Notes under the pieces: model-generated | What the model was told of the DNA's origin: nothing | Databases searched by the model: none | What the model saw: only the letters and a program-made list of their open reading frames with translations | In this document: positions 36,149-45,183 of the stretch, one piece after another | Layout of the letters: the number at the start of each line of letters is the position of its first letter | How positions within the stretch are numbered: position 1 is the first letter of the stretch | Translations under genes and position numbers: made by a program | Assembly: GCF_019219075.1 (NCBI RefSeq) | Contig: NZ_JAHUWJ010000009.1 | Coordinates: 62,001 to 126,000 of the forward strand | DNA length: 64,000 nucleotides | DNA from: Chitinophaga sp. sic0106 | Lineage (GTDB): Bacteria; Bacteroidota; Bacteroidia; Chitinophagales; Chitinophagaceae | Reading direction: 5' to 3'

Positions 36149-37513
36149 TTATTTGTTGTTATTGATCGGGTAAGATGCCTGTGCTCTTTCTACACCGGCG
36201 AAGGCGGTTTGTACGGCGGCCTGGGTAACAGAAGTTTGCAGTCTGGCCTGTGTCAGCTGGTTTTGTGCATCCAGCAGTTCCAGGTACAGTAGTTGCCCTT
36301 CCTTATAAATTTTGAGCTGGTCGCGGTAGTAACGCTCGGCAAAGTCGAGTTGACTTTTAGCGCTGCTGTAATTACGTATAGCCGTGCCATAGGTGTTACG
36401 GGCCTGTTGCAGTTGTAGCCGCAGCTGGTCTTCTGTTTGTGAGGCCATCATGGATACGGACTGCATGCTGGTTTCGGCCTGTTTGATGCGGTAGCGGCTT
36501 TTATGAAAATTGAAAATGTTCCATTCCAGGTTCACTCCAAAGAAGTAGTAGCGGGTGGTATTATCAAAGCGCTCCGGTGCGCCCTGTGTTCCGAGATCCA
36601 GGAAGGTATTGAGTTTGGGGACGAGATAGCTGCGTTGCAGTTTGGTGTTGAGCTGCAAGGCGCTCACGGCGTGTTTGTATTGCTGCAGTTCTTCACGACC
36701 ATTGATATCCGCGCTGTACACCTGTGCTGCCGGTACTTCCAACAGGTTGCTGTCGAGCTGAATGCTATCCTGCAAATTTTTGTTCAGCAGGAAGTTGAAA
36801 TAAGCTTTTGCATTTTCCCTGGTGTTGGTGGCCTCATTGATGGAGGCTTCTGTTTTTTCTTTTTCTGTGCGGGAGCGGTACAGGGCGGTGTTGTTACGTA
36901 CGCCGTTGCGGACCAGACTTTCGTTGATGCGGATGTTTTCGTTGATCAGTGATAAGGCGCTGTGGTAGATGGCTACGGCCTGGCAGGCCTGGTAGTATTG
37001 AAAGTAGGCCGCTTTAACATCTTGTACCAGCTGGCGTTTGAACACATTTACTGCCGCTTGTTGCTGACTGAGTTGTTCCTGTTTGATCTGCTGGTTGTAA
37101 TATATTTCCGCGTTGATCAGTGGCATGCTGGTGCGGAGTTTTGTGTCCAGGAAGTTGTCGGGGTTCAGCTGAAATTTTTCGTTGCTAAGCGTTGAGAAGT
37201 TGTGACTGTTCGTTAGCTGGTTCAGGGTGGAGTACACCGGGTTCATCATGTCGCCCAGTGGCAGGTCTATCGTTCTGCCGCCGCCTGATTTCACGTAGCT
37301 GCTGAGCAGGGATACATCCGGACTAAAGAGGGTTTTCGCTTCCTTGAGTGCATACAGCGATTTGTCGAGCTGAATGTATTGGTCTTTCAGTCCTTTGTTG
37401 GATTGAAAGGCTTCCTGAACGTAGCCGTCCAGCACCGATTGTTGGGCGTTTGCGCTGAAAGTGGCGATAATAGCGCTTATTAACAATGCTCCTTTTGTTA
37501 TTAATGTTGACAT
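36149..37513 (-). CDS. TolC-family outer-membrane efflux protein
   Basis: The 454-residue protein has a signal peptide (MSTLITKGALLISAIIATFSANAQ) and two TolC repeats with long alpha-helices rich in Gln, Ala and Leu. These include LYLELLDAQNQLTQARLQTSVTQAAVQTAF near the C-terminus, as in the OEP family. It forms the outer-membrane duct of the pump. It is the first gene of the efflux operon and is preceded, 2 bp before its start codon, by a perfect palindrome that probably binds the nearby TetR protein. Confidence 0.9.
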   Translation of the reverse strand: MSTLITKGALLISAIIATFSANAQQSVLDGYVQEAFQSNKGLKDQYIQLDKSLYALKEAKTLFSPDVSLLSSYVKSGGGRTIDLPLGDMMNPVYSTLNQLTNSHNFSTLSNEKFQLNPDNFLDTKLRTSMPLINAEIYYNQQIKQEQLSQQQAAVNVFKRQLVQDVKAAYFQYYQACQAVAIYHSALSLINENIRINESLVRNGVRNNTALYRSRTEKEKTEASINEATNTRENAKAYFNFLLNKNLQDSIQLDSNLLEVPAAQVYSADINGREELQQYKHAVSALQLNTKLQRSYLVPKLNTFLDLGTQGAPERFDNTTRYYFFGVNLEWNIFNFHKSRYRIKQAETSMQSVSMMASQTEDQLRLQLQQARNTYGTAIRNYSSAKSQLDFAERYYRDQLKIYKEGQLLYLELLDAQNQLTQARLQTSVTQAAVQTAFAGVERAQASYPINNNK

Positions 37514-37514
37514 T

Positions 37515-37529
37515 ATAAACAGTGTTTAT
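37515..37529. promoter_or_regulatory. Putative TetR operator O1, efflux operon start
   Basis: ATAAACA-G-TGTTTAT is a perfect 15-bp palindrome with a central base. It lies directly before the TolC start codon and shares the AACA-N-TGTT core with O2 and O3. Repressor identity is inferred from the adjacent tetR gene. Confidence 0.6.
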
Positions 37530-37594
37530 TAATGTTGTTAAAAAAAATAGCCATGGTGGCTATAGTTATTATTGTTATCGTTGTTGATATACTG

Positions 37595-37603
37595 AACAAT
37601 GTT
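37595..37603. promoter_or_regulatory. Putative TetR operator O2 core
   Basis: AACA-A-TGTT lies between tetR and the efflux operon, 77 bp centre to centre from O1. Flanking bases extend the symmetry with one mismatch. Confidence 0.45.
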
Positions 37604-37619
37604 TAATACTGGTCTTTAA

Positions 37620-37639
37620 AAAAAGCCCGGAGGCTTTTT
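37620..37639 (-). terminator. Terminator of the tetR gene
   Basis: An 8-bp stem (AAAAAGCC with GGCTTTTT) and a CGGA loop lie directly after the tetR stop on the minus strand. It is a short hairpin with a good T tract. Confidence 0.65.
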
Positions 37640-37640
37640 A

Positions 37641-38255
37641 CTATACTTTGATGGTGTCAAGGTAGTGCTGGACCGATTGTCGCATGATAATGGGAATGTT
37701 TTCCTCATTTAGTTCGGCGATATTGATGCGACATCGCAGGTTGAGGCTGATAAATCCGTGTGCAAAGGCCCATACGCTTAAGGTAGCTATCATATGGTCC
37801 GTGAACCGGATCAGTCCTTTTTCCACGCAGGCGCCTACAGTATCCCGGAGTTGGCCGAAGGCATCTTCGCCATTATCCCATTTGTCCTCATTTTCCACGG
37901 TGTTCATCGGTGCTTTGATGATGAACATCAGGTCATACAGTTCTTCATATTCACGGGCAAAATCCAGGTAGGACATCACCAGCTGATGCAGCCTCTCCAG
38001 TGGATCTTCAGACACTACGTGGGTTCTGAAGTGGTCCGCCAGGCGTTGAAATGCTTCGGCCTGTACATCATACAGTAATTCATCCTTATCTTTGTAGTAA
38101 AGATAAATAGTGGCCGGGCTATATTCTATTTTGTCAGCTATGTTCCGGATAGATACCTTTTCATATCCTTCCGCTACGAACATATCTATTGCTGCATCCA
38201 CAATACGTCGCCGCATTTCTGCCTTCTCTCTCTCTTTTCTTTCTGTAATGCCCAT
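37641..38255 (-). CDS. TetR-family repressor of the efflux operon
   Basis: The 204-residue protein has an N-terminal DNA-binding domain (RIVDAAIDMFVAEGYEKVSIRNIADKI, recognition helix with SPATIYLYYKDKDELL) and a longer helical ligand-binding part. It probably represses itself and the downstream TolC-adaptor-RND operon and is released by a pump substrate. Support comes from three AACA-N-TGTT palindromes: one in its own promoter and two before the efflux genes. It is transcribed in the same direction as the pump but is separated from it by a terminator and 127 bp. Confidence 0.88.
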   Translation of the reverse strand: MGITERKEREKAEMRRRIVDAAIDMFVAEGYEKVSIRNIADKIEYSPATIYLYYKDKDELLYDVQAEAFQRLADHFRTHVVSEDPLERLHQLVMSYLDFAREYEELYDLMFIIKAPMNTVENEDKWDNGEDAFGQLRDTVGACVEKGLIRFTDHMIATLSVWAFAHGFISLNLRCRINIAELNEENIPIIMRQSVQHYLDTIKV

Positions 38256-38272
38256 TGAAAATATTTACGGTG

Positions 38273-38305
38273 CAAATATAATGAACACTGTTTATTAAAT
38301 CCAAA
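38273..38305 (-). promoter_or_regulatory. tetR promoter with operator in the spacer
   Basis: On the minus strand TTTG (38302-38305), a 21-nt spacer and TATATTTG (38273-38280) match the Bacteroidota consensus. The palindrome core AACA-C-TGTT (38284-38292, O3) fills the middle of the spacer, the best place for autorepression. Confidence 0.65.
38284..38292. promoter_or_regulatory. Putative TetR operator O3 core
   Basis: AACACTGTT in the tetR promoter spacer; the neighbouring TTTAT matches O1 on one side, with one mismatch on the other. Confidence 0.6.
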
Positions 38306-38450
38306 TTAATTTTCAGTTTTTTTTGAAAGATTTGAATGTCAGGGGATTGTGGGAGCTGCGTTCACAAGGCTGTAATAACGGGGAGACCGGTATGTGATGA
38401 TTTTGCTGGCCACCGTATGCCTTTATGAAAAATGGTGCTATTTTGACCCG

Positions 38451-38562
38451 TGTAGAGCCGCAATGCTTGCGGCTATCCGCTTAAAACCGGCAGCAAAATG
38501 AGTATAAAGTGGGGATGTAAGCGGATATTTACCCGATGAGCCGCCAGCATGGCGGCTCTACA
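38451..38562. repeat. 112-bp palindromic repeat element overlapping the end of the DUF4838 gene
   Basis: Its ends are exact inverted copies (TGTAGAGCCGC at 38451 and GCGGCTCTACA ending at 38562), with a second nested pair TATCCGCTTA and TAAGCGGATA. Each end also folds alone: AGCCGCAA-TGC-TTGCGGCT and GAGCCGCCA-GCA-TGGCGGCTC. The right end provides the TAG stop codon of the DUF4838 gene. The structure suggests a REP/MITE-like mobile palindrome; it may also end transcription. Confidence 0.75.
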
Positions 38563-40807
38563 GCACCACCACCTCATCACAGCAAACAGCTGGCAATTTA
38601 TTCGGCAATGCCCGCCAGTCCGGCATCTTAGGCGCACAAACTGCCGTAACCCTGATATACCGGGCAGCTTTACTGTTATGATCAAACTGGTAATGTTGAA
38701 TAGCCGTCGTGTAATCTTCCTCCGCGGGTATCCCGCCCGGTTTCTCGCCAATTTTCGTATAGGCCTTACCGTCTTCCGAAATTTCTATAACAACTTTTAC
38801 AGGTAAGAAGATATTGTGCCGCGCATCCTGGAGGAAATTCAGCTGCACGCTACGTACTGGTTTACTACCGCCCAGGTCGATGGTGGCGATCATATCTTTC
38901 CCATAAGTAAACAACCAGTTATAGCTGAAATCTTTATCGCCGGTGAGCCCGTCGGTCAGCGTCTTTTCCTTCATGGGGGTATATTCCGGCGTGTAAGGAT
39001 TCGCCAGGGTTACCGGCGCACGGAACGCCAGCCCGCCCACCCAGGGCCGCTGCATCAGTGCCTGCCATTGTTGTTGATATGCCTCGGGCGACAACCCACC
39101 TTCCGACAGCTCGGTTACACCCGCTGCCTTTGCCTGCGCAGTGAACCGCTGTACCCTTGCCGGCCATTTCGGATTCACCGTATAGCCATTACCGTTACCC
39201 GGAACGAGGTAGCCAAATTTTTCGGTACCATATACCCGCGCTTGCTGCAAAACGGTATACTCCAGCGGTAACATGGCCCGGTACACCCGCCGCAGCGCAG
39301 CCGTATCCCGCTCCACTGCCGCCTCCGCCTGGTCCAGTAACCCGGAAAATTTATCCAGGTTGGCAGGAGAGAGGTAATCCCTGCCACTGTAAATCGGACT
39401 GCCGTAAATATCCAGCACTGCGTTGGCAGACTTCACCGCATCCGTTAATGCCTGCACATATTGCCGCATAGGCCCACCCGCAGCTTTGTAATAGCTGTTC
39501 ATAAAATCTGCTGTTACCGCCGCCGCATCTGCTTTGGTGTCCCATAGCAAGGCAGCCTGCAGGTAACTGTTGTATTCGGCCATATCACCGTACGTATCCC
39601 CGCTGCCCTGGCTAAACACTCCCTGCACGCCATGTGCGGCAAAGTAGCGCAGGTTAGCTGCCAGGTTATTATAGTCCGGAAAAGGACAGAGGTAATTGGT
39701 AAACTGCGTGGTATAATCCCAGATGAATAAATGAGTACCTATCTTTTCCCAGGCTTCGAGATTTTTACGGAAACCCGCTGCTGATGGCGCTTCCGATAAT
39801 GGCGTTTGCCGGTACGCATCAATGGTACTTAGCAACACATACACATTGGCGGCCGGCTTTGTTTTGCCTGGCGCCTTGCTCGTATAGCCATAAGCCAGTG
39901 TAGTAAACCGTTGCTCCGGAAAGGCCGCCGCCACCCGGTTTACAAATCGTATCAGCGAACCAGCCTGACTCCCATCCTCCGCATCCGCTTTTTTACACTG
40001 GTCGCAGGTACAGCCACCAGGGCCATCTTCAGGGGAAATGGACCAATATAGTGCATCCGGATTATCCGCTATCGCCTTTTTAAAATAAGCGACCGTGAGC
40101 TGATATACGTCCTCATTACTGAGGCATAATTGCAAAGGCTGGCGCTTCCCGTTAACCATAGCGTAGTATTCCGGATGCGCAGCAAAATAGGTTTTCGGTG
40201 GCAATAGCTTAAAATAAGAATGCCCCCATAACCCCCACAGATCCTCAAAGCGCTGTAACCCATGCCATTCCAGGTACAGCGGATCCGCCGACGCGGGATA
40301 ATAACTCTCTCTGTAAATAAAATCCGGCTCGCTCACATCCTGCATGCCGGAAGGAACTTTTATGTCTTTGCTGGCAGGTACCACAGGCGATACACCCGGC
40401 AACTTACGGCAATGCATATACGCAGTTACAAAATGATAAGCGCCATATACCACGCCCTTACCGCTGCCACCACGGATGTAGAGCGACTGCTCCGCCACCC
40501 CTGTGTAATATCCGTCATCTTTGATGCGGGCAGGACCAGCCATATTTTTGGTGTTGCCAACATAGATCGCTTGTTTGCCGTCATAACTGCCCTCCGTTAC
40601 AATCGGCAGCTTTGCACCGGATACCTGCCGGATATAATCCTGCACAATCCCCGCCGCTTTGCGCTCCGCCTTAGTAGGACTCACAGGCGTTACAATCGTA
40701 TACGCACTTTTCCCCGCCGCTACCAGCGGCAGGTCGCCGCTGTTGCTGCTACAACCTGTACTCACCATCATCATCACAGAAAGGAATAAACTGCTCATTG
40801 TATACAT
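38558..40807 (-). CDS. DUF4838 lipoprotein, glycosidase-like, with C-terminal F5/8C-like domain
   Basis: The 749-residue product has a lipoprotein signal (STGC lipobox). An N-terminal GH20b/alpha-glucuronidase-type domain follows (about 35-150; AERKAAGIVQDYIRQVSGAKLP, SLYIRGGSGKGVVYGAYHF). The DUF4838 TIM-barrel-like part (about 165-480) contains YWSISPEDGPGGCTCDQCK, a Cys-rich marker of this family. The C-terminal approximately 130 residues resemble an F5/8 type C carbohydrate-binding domain. It is the last gene of the six-gene GT2 operon, 3 bp behind the outer-membrane barrel gene. By analogy to PgaB or BcsZ it may trim or modify the exported polymer, but no activity is proven. Its stop codon lies inside a palindromic repeat, so its natural C-terminus may have been changed. 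Confidence 0.8.
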   Translation of the reverse strand: MYTMSSLFLSVMMMVSTGCSSNSGDLPLVAAGKSAYTIVTPVSPTKAERKAAGIVQDYIRQVSGAKLPIVTEGSYDGKQAIYVGNTKNMAGPARIKDDGYYTGVAEQSLYIRGGSGKGVVYGAYHFVTAYMHCRKLPGVSPVVPASKDIKVPSGMQDVSEPDFIYRESYYPASADPLYLEWHGLQRFEDLWGLWGHSYFKLLPPKTYFAAHPEYYAMVNGKRQPLQLCLSNEDVYQLTVAYFKKAIADNPDALYWSISPEDGPGGCTCDQCKKADAEDGSQAGSLIRFVNRVAAAFPEQRFTTLAYGYTSKAPGKTKPAANVYVLLSTIDAYRQTPLSEAPSAAGFRKNLEAWEKIGTHLFIWDYTTQFTNYLCPFPDYNNLAANLRYFAAHGVQGVFSQGSGDTYGDMAEYNSYLQAALLWDTKADAAAVTADFMNSYYKAAGGPMRQYVQALTDAVKSANAVLDIYGSPIYSGRDYLSPANLDKFSGLLDQAEAAVERDTAALRRVYRAMLPLEYTVLQQARVYGTEKFGYLVPGNGNGYTVNPKWPARVQRFTAQAKAAGVTELSEGGLSPEAYQQQWQALMQRPWVGGLAFRAPVTLANPYTPEYTPMKEKTLTDGLTGDKDFSYNWLFTYGKDMIATIDLGGSKPVRSVQLNFLQDARHNIFLPVKVVIEISEDGKAYTKIGEKPGGIPAEEDYTTAIQHYQFDHNSKAARYIRVTAVCAPKMPDWRALPNKLPAVCCDEVVVL

Positions 40808-40810
40808 CAG

Positions 40811-43684
40811 TTAGAATTTGCGCATAAACACCAGGTAAATATCATACTGGTTATTATATTGGTTATCTGCTACTTTAGAGTTGATCCAGGTGCCATATAA
40901 TCCCAGGGTAGTCCTGTATTTGATCACCTTCTGATACCCTGCTGCCACACTATGCGTCAGCAAGCCGGATAACTGCGGCAAATTGATCAAACGGCTGCGG
41001 TCATCCGGAGATGTACCCAGGCCCGCAATCACCGACACAAAGTCCTGGCGTTTGGCATCCGTATAATATCGTGTGGTAAGGTTAAAGGAAGTATACATAT
41101 CCGACTCCTCACTGATCACATAAGCCCTGAAATTCACCCAGAAATCACCAAATGGTTTGGCAATACTTACCACACCTGAAACGCTGGTAATGCTGTCCAG
41201 GCTCAGGTAGCGTGCACCCAGCTCTCCCTCTATGTCCTTTCCGAAAGTTTTGAAAAGAGAGTAGGAAGCCCGCAGCTGCGGAAACACTACTTTATTTGAA
41301 TAAGTCAGCAACCCATAACTATACAGCTTTGGATTGTGCACATAATACATTTCCGCTTCGGCCTGTAACCCGTTGCCATTCTGGCGTCCGGCGTAATCCA
41401 GCCGGAAAGCATACGACCCGCCGCGTTTCATAAACCGGCGATATTCTACGGTCGCAATATTGTATTTGTTAGACGTATAATCGTAGCTGCTATTCAGGTA
41501 GTACAACGCAAACTGGTTGCGCAGTGTTTTGCTGTGCAGCAGATCGTAATAATCTTTATTAGCCGCAGTTGGATATTTGCGTGCCAGCGTATCGGCAGCC
41601 AGCGCAGCGCCGGTAAAGTCTTTTTTGTTCTCCAGTGTTACTGCCCGCTTCAGCAGCAAGCCTTCATTATCCGGATAGTACCGCAATCCCTCATTGACGT
41701 ATACCAGCGCACTATCGTACCGCTGCTGCGCATTGAGCAAATTAATACTGCTCTGCAATGCCAGCGAATCCTTCGGATTCAATGCCAGTACCTGCTCAAA
41801 CATTTGCAGCGCACTGTCTGCCTGCTGCGCTTTCTGGTAATCACTGGCAGCTGCCAGCAACGACGTCGTATAGGCGTCCCGGTACTTCACGGTGTAAGGA
41901 TAACGGGCCATTAAACCGGCTGTAATCGCCGCTGCCTCGTTGTTGCGGCCTAGTTGCTGCAATGCTCCGGCTTTTTTCAATAAAATATCTTTATCGTTGG
42001 GATAATATGCCAGGGCATTGTCGGCATAATAAACCGCGCTGTCAGCCTTGCCGGTAGCGCTTTGCATGTTGATCATATAATCCAATGCATCGCGGTTGTC
42101 CGGCTGCGCTTCCAGCAATGCTGCAAACTGTTGCTTAGCTGCTTCAAACTCTTCTGCACGCATCAGGTTACGGCCCATACTGAGTCGTAAATCCACCAGT
42201 GTACTCTTAAATCCTTCATCACCAGGATGCCTGGCACTCAACCTGCCCAGCAGTTGTGCCGCTTCCTCATACTGCCCCGAAGCCTCCAGGATAGCTGCTT
42301 TGCGTATTAAGTACTTCTCATTGTCCGGATAGTAGGCGAGGGCATTATCCACTGCTTTCAGCGCCCCTTTGTTATCCTTCATCAACAGGTAGGTATTGGC
42401 GACGAGGGATAATAAGTTGGTGTCTTTAGGAGATATTTTTAGTCCCGACTGAAAAGCTGCCAGTGCCAGGTCATATTGTTCCTCTTTCAGGTATTCTCTG
42501 CCGGAGCGCAACTGTAAATCAGTAAGCCGTTCGGTAAGATCCGCTGTAGGGGCGCGCTGGTAAAGGATTTCAGCGATGGCTGCTGCTGCGCCATATTTAT
42601 GATCGGCTTCCAGCACATCCAGTTTCAGGCCCAGCAGGCGACTGTCATTCGGGGTGGCACGCAATCCGCGATTGATCCATGTCAGGGCTTCTATATAAGC
42701 GCCCCTGGTCATGGCGTAGCCAATTACTTTGTCCAGTGCTTCCCTGTTGCCCGGATTTTTTTCCAGCACCGACAGGTACAGCATATAAGGATCTGTATTG
42801 GTGTAATAGGCTGCGGCTTCCATACGCAGCGTATTTTCTATACTTCTTGCTTTTGCATCGTTGGGGTATTTCCGGTAGATCTGTTGCAGTACGCTGATCG
42901 CTTCCGCGTATTGGTGCGTTTCCTGAAGCAGCCCCAGCTTCTTCATCAACAACTCATAATTATTGGGTTGCTTTGCCAGCTCCTGGTCAATGATGGCCAT
43001 GGCTGCAGAGCGGTTACCTCCATTGAGTTCCGCTCCCAGTGTGGCTTCCCGGGCGTCTTTGTTATTGGGGTCCACCGCCAGCACTCTATCGAAATTAGTG
43101 CGGGCTAAAGTATAGTTCCCATTTTTTTGGTGATAGTAGCCTGCTTCCAGGTAATGATCTATGTAGGCCCGGCGAACAACAGTATCTTCAGGAAAGTTGT
43201 CCATCAGCTCTTCGGCATAGCCGTCCGCGCGGCGTAACTTGCCTTGTGCATCCAGTATATTGATCTTTTTGATTTTAAATTCCTTACTGCCGGGGAAGTT
43301 CAGCAGCGCCTCATCTACAAAACACTCTGCCTCCGCATACCTGCCAGTAGTAGTTTCCACATTAATGCCATAGTAATAGGCATCCTTATATTTAGGATTT
43401 TTATCGAGTACCTGTTTTATATATTTCCTGGAGAGATCATATTGCTTTGTAAGCATGTATAACCTTGCCAGCAGCAGTTCCTGATCAATAAAGTCCGGTT
43501 CGTCTGCCAACGCTTTTTTCGATAGTTCGATGGCTTTAGCATAATGTTGCTGTTTGGTTTCAGCTACTGCCTGGTTGTAATATTCTTCTGATTTGTTCTT
43601 CCGTTTCCTGAGATTAATAATTTGTCCCTGCGCTTCGATAGCGAAGCACACTAACAATATCGGTATGATAAATCTGTATAGCAT
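40811..43684 (-). CDS. TPR-repeat outer-membrane protein with C-terminal YaiO-type beta-barrel
   Basis: The start is taken at 43684 (MLYRFIIPILLVCFAIEAQGQ, a signal peptide), overlapping the TAA of the preceding glycosyltransferase by one base; the longer frame upstream is a shadow of that gene. The 957-residue protein has about 18 tetratricopeptide repeats (from about residue 30 to 700; AYYHQKNGNYTLARTNFDRVLAVDPNNK type) and a C-terminal approximately 240-residue YaiO-family barrel ending in YLVFMRKF. TPR scaffold plus barrel is the design of PgaA, BcsC and AlgK/AlgE, which pass exopolysaccharide through the outer membrane. Coupling to two processive synthases supports that role here. Confidence 0.85.
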   Translation of the reverse strand: MLYRFIIPILLVCFAIEAQGQIINLRKRKNKSEEYYNQAVAETKQQHYAKAIELSKKALADEPDFIDQELLLARLYMLTKQYDLSRKYIKQVLDKNPKYKDAYYYGINVETTTGRYAEAECFVDEALLNFPGSKEFKIKKINILDAQGKLRRADGYAEELMDNFPEDTVVRRAYIDHYLEAGYYHQKNGNYTLARTNFDRVLAVDPNNKDAREATLGAELNGGNRSAAMAIIDQELAKQPNNYELLMKKLGLLQETHQYAEAISVLQQIYRKYPNDAKARSIENTLRMEAAAYYTNTDPYMLYLSVLEKNPGNREALDKVIGYAMTRGAYIEALTWINRGLRATPNDSRLLGLKLDVLEADHKYGAAAAIAEILYQRAPTADLTERLTDLQLRSGREYLKEEQYDLALAAFQSGLKISPKDTNLLSLVANTYLLMKDNKGALKAVDNALAYYPDNEKYLIRKAAILEASGQYEEAAQLLGRLSARHPGDEGFKSTLVDLRLSMGRNLMRAEEFEAAKQQFAALLEAQPDNRDALDYMINMQSATGKADSAVYYADNALAYYPNDKDILLKKAGALQQLGRNNEAAAITAGLMARYPYTVKYRDAYTTSLLAAASDYQKAQQADSALQMFEQVLALNPKDSLALQSSINLLNAQQRYDSALVYVNEGLRYYPDNEGLLLKRAVTLENKKDFTGAALAADTLARKYPTAANKDYYDLLHSKTLRNQFALYYLNSSYDYTSNKYNIATVEYRRFMKRGGSYAFRLDYAGRQNGNGLQAEAEMYYVHNPKLYSYGLLTYSNKVVFPQLRASYSLFKTFGKDIEGELGARYLSLDSITSVSGVVSIAKPFGDFWVNFRAYVISEESDMYTSFNLTTRYYTDAKRQDFVSVIAGLGTSPDDRSRLINLPQLSGLLTHSVAAGYQKVIKYRTTLGLYGTWINSKVADNQYNNQYDIYLVFMRKF

Positions 43685-45168
43685 TAATTTGGTTTTTTCG
43701 GCGCAAAGCCTTGTCGTTGCATATTTCCCCAGCTGGTTTTCTTTCCGATCAGGAAGAACCAGTATCCGCGCAGGGCATAAAAAACAATCAGCGGATGATA
43801 TATAAAAGGCTCCAGGAACGCCATCAGCGTAAGCCCGAACACCTCCTTTGTCGTTTTGTAATAAGGATAAGTGAGCTGATCCCAGCACAAAGCCAGGGTG
43901 GTGATCATCACGGAATACAGGTACACAAATAACAGCAGTATCCTCGCATATGGCCAGTTGATCTGCCCTGTAAGTACCAGCCATACGATGGACACTAACC
44001 CCAGCGCTTCAATAATAGGGGCCAGGAATTCGAACAACAGGTTATAGGGCAATACCACCATTCCGAGTTGCTTATAACGCGGATTAAACAGCAGGCGCCG
44101 GTGTATGGTAATAATTTCCGCCAGCCCGCGTCCCCAGCGGGTACGCTGCCTGCTGAATACCTTGAGGTTTGGAGGCCCTTCGGTCCAGCATTGGGTGGTA
44201 GGAATATAGCGGATCGCATATTTCATGTGGTTGTCCAGCATATAGCCGCACATGCGCGTTACGATGTCCATGTCCTCTGCAAAAGACTGGTGGTCATATC
44301 CTCCCGCTTTAATCGCTATCTCCTTATCAAATAAACCCAGCCCGCCGGAAACATTGGGTACGGAGTTGATCATACTCCAGCCCATTTTACCAAGCACGTA
44401 GGCACGTATATACTCCATTTCCTGGAACCTGGGCAGGTAGCGGGATGGAGGCCTTACCCTTACCATCACGCCTTCATCCACTTCACTGGAGTTGGCAATA
44501 CGCAAGGTGGCGCCGGAGGCAATCACCCGCGTGCTGTCCTCCACAATATGCACGTAGCCGCATTCCGGGCAAGGTTCTCCTACTTCTTTGGTTTTATTTT
44601 GGTATTCATTGAGAAATGGATGTATCATGCGTGATAACGTATCCTTTTCAAGAATACAATCCACATCCGTACAGAGGAAGTAGTCAAAGGCCGCCGCATT
44701 GATGCCCGCATTGGAGGCGTCGGCCTTACTTTTACCATTTACCTTGTCAATCACCAGCAGCTTGTCGTATGCGCTGTTGGTAGATTTAAAAAACTTCCTA
44801 ACCGGCCTGGTGATAATACGCTCATTATAGGCAAATTCAACCTCCACCATCTGAAACTCATCGATCAGCTTTTGCAACGTATCGTCTGTACTGCCATCGT
44901 TGATGATGATCACTTCAAAGCGTGTATAGTTCAACGTTAGCAGGGAACGTACATTGGAAATGATGGTAACCCCTTCGTTGAAAGCGGGCGCTATCACGGA
45001 AATGCCCGGTGTAAGGGGCGAGTCCAGCAGCAGGGAATAGTCGGTATAGTGGCTGCGTTTTTTAAACAGGCGCACCCCAATATTACTCAGCAACGCCAGC
45101 AGGGCGTAGATGAACAACATGGCCAGGCCATATACGAACACAAAATTTTCAAATATAATACCGATCAT
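43684..45168 (-). CDS. Processive GT2 glycosyltransferase, second copy, with CxxC insertion
   Basis: The 494-residue membrane enzyme has an N-terminal helix (FVFVYGLAMLFIYALLALL), the GT2 catalytic domain with IINDGSTDDT, the DxD-type TDVDCIL, the general-base region FAEDMD and the processive-synthase motif QRTRWGRG. Three or four C-terminal helices (LLFEFLAPIIEALGLVSIVW and following) form the channel. Cellulose, hyaluronan and poly-GlcNAc synthases share this plan. Compared with its neighbour it carries an insertion of about ten residues with CPECGYVH right after the DxD helix. It lies 15 bp after the first copy and is translationally coupled to the TPR/YaiO gene. The sugar substrate is not predictable from sequence. 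Confidence 0.88.
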   Translation of the reverse strand: MIGIIFENFVFVYGLAMLFIYALLALLSNIGVRLFKKRSHYTDYSLLLDSPLTPGISVIAPAFNEGVTIISNVRSLLTLNYTRFEVIIINDGSTDDTLQKLIDEFQMVEVEFAYNERIITRPVRKFFKSTNSAYDKLLVIDKVNGKSKADASNAGINAAAFDYFLCTDVDCILEKDTLSRMIHPFLNEYQNKTKEVGEPCPECGYVHIVEDSTRVIASGATLRIANSSEVDEGVMVRVRPPSRYLPRFQEMEYIRAYVLGKMGWSMINSVPNVSGGLGLFDKEIAIKAGGYDHQSFAEDMDIVTRMCGYMLDNHMKYAIRYIPTTQCWTEGPPNLKVFSRQRTRWGRGLAEIITIHRRLLFNPRYKQLGMVVLPYNLLFEFLAPIIEALGLVSIVWLVLTGQINWPYARILLLFVYLYSVMITTLALCWDQLTYPYYKTTKEVFGLTLMAFLEPFIYHPLIVFYALRGYWFFLIGKKTSWGNMQRQGFAPKKPN

Positions 45169-45183
45169 TGACCAATAATTGGA

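Noticed and set aside
38256..38557. Possible small RNA gene in the intergenic region between tetR and the DUF4838 gene
   Set aside because: The structure is explained by the tetR promoter and the palindromic element; no promoter or terminator for an RNA is visible.
43684..43984. 100-residue N-terminal extension of the TPR/YaiO protein
   Set aside because: It overlaps the glycosyltransferase in another frame and puts the clear signal peptide in the middle of the protein; the start at 43684 is correct.
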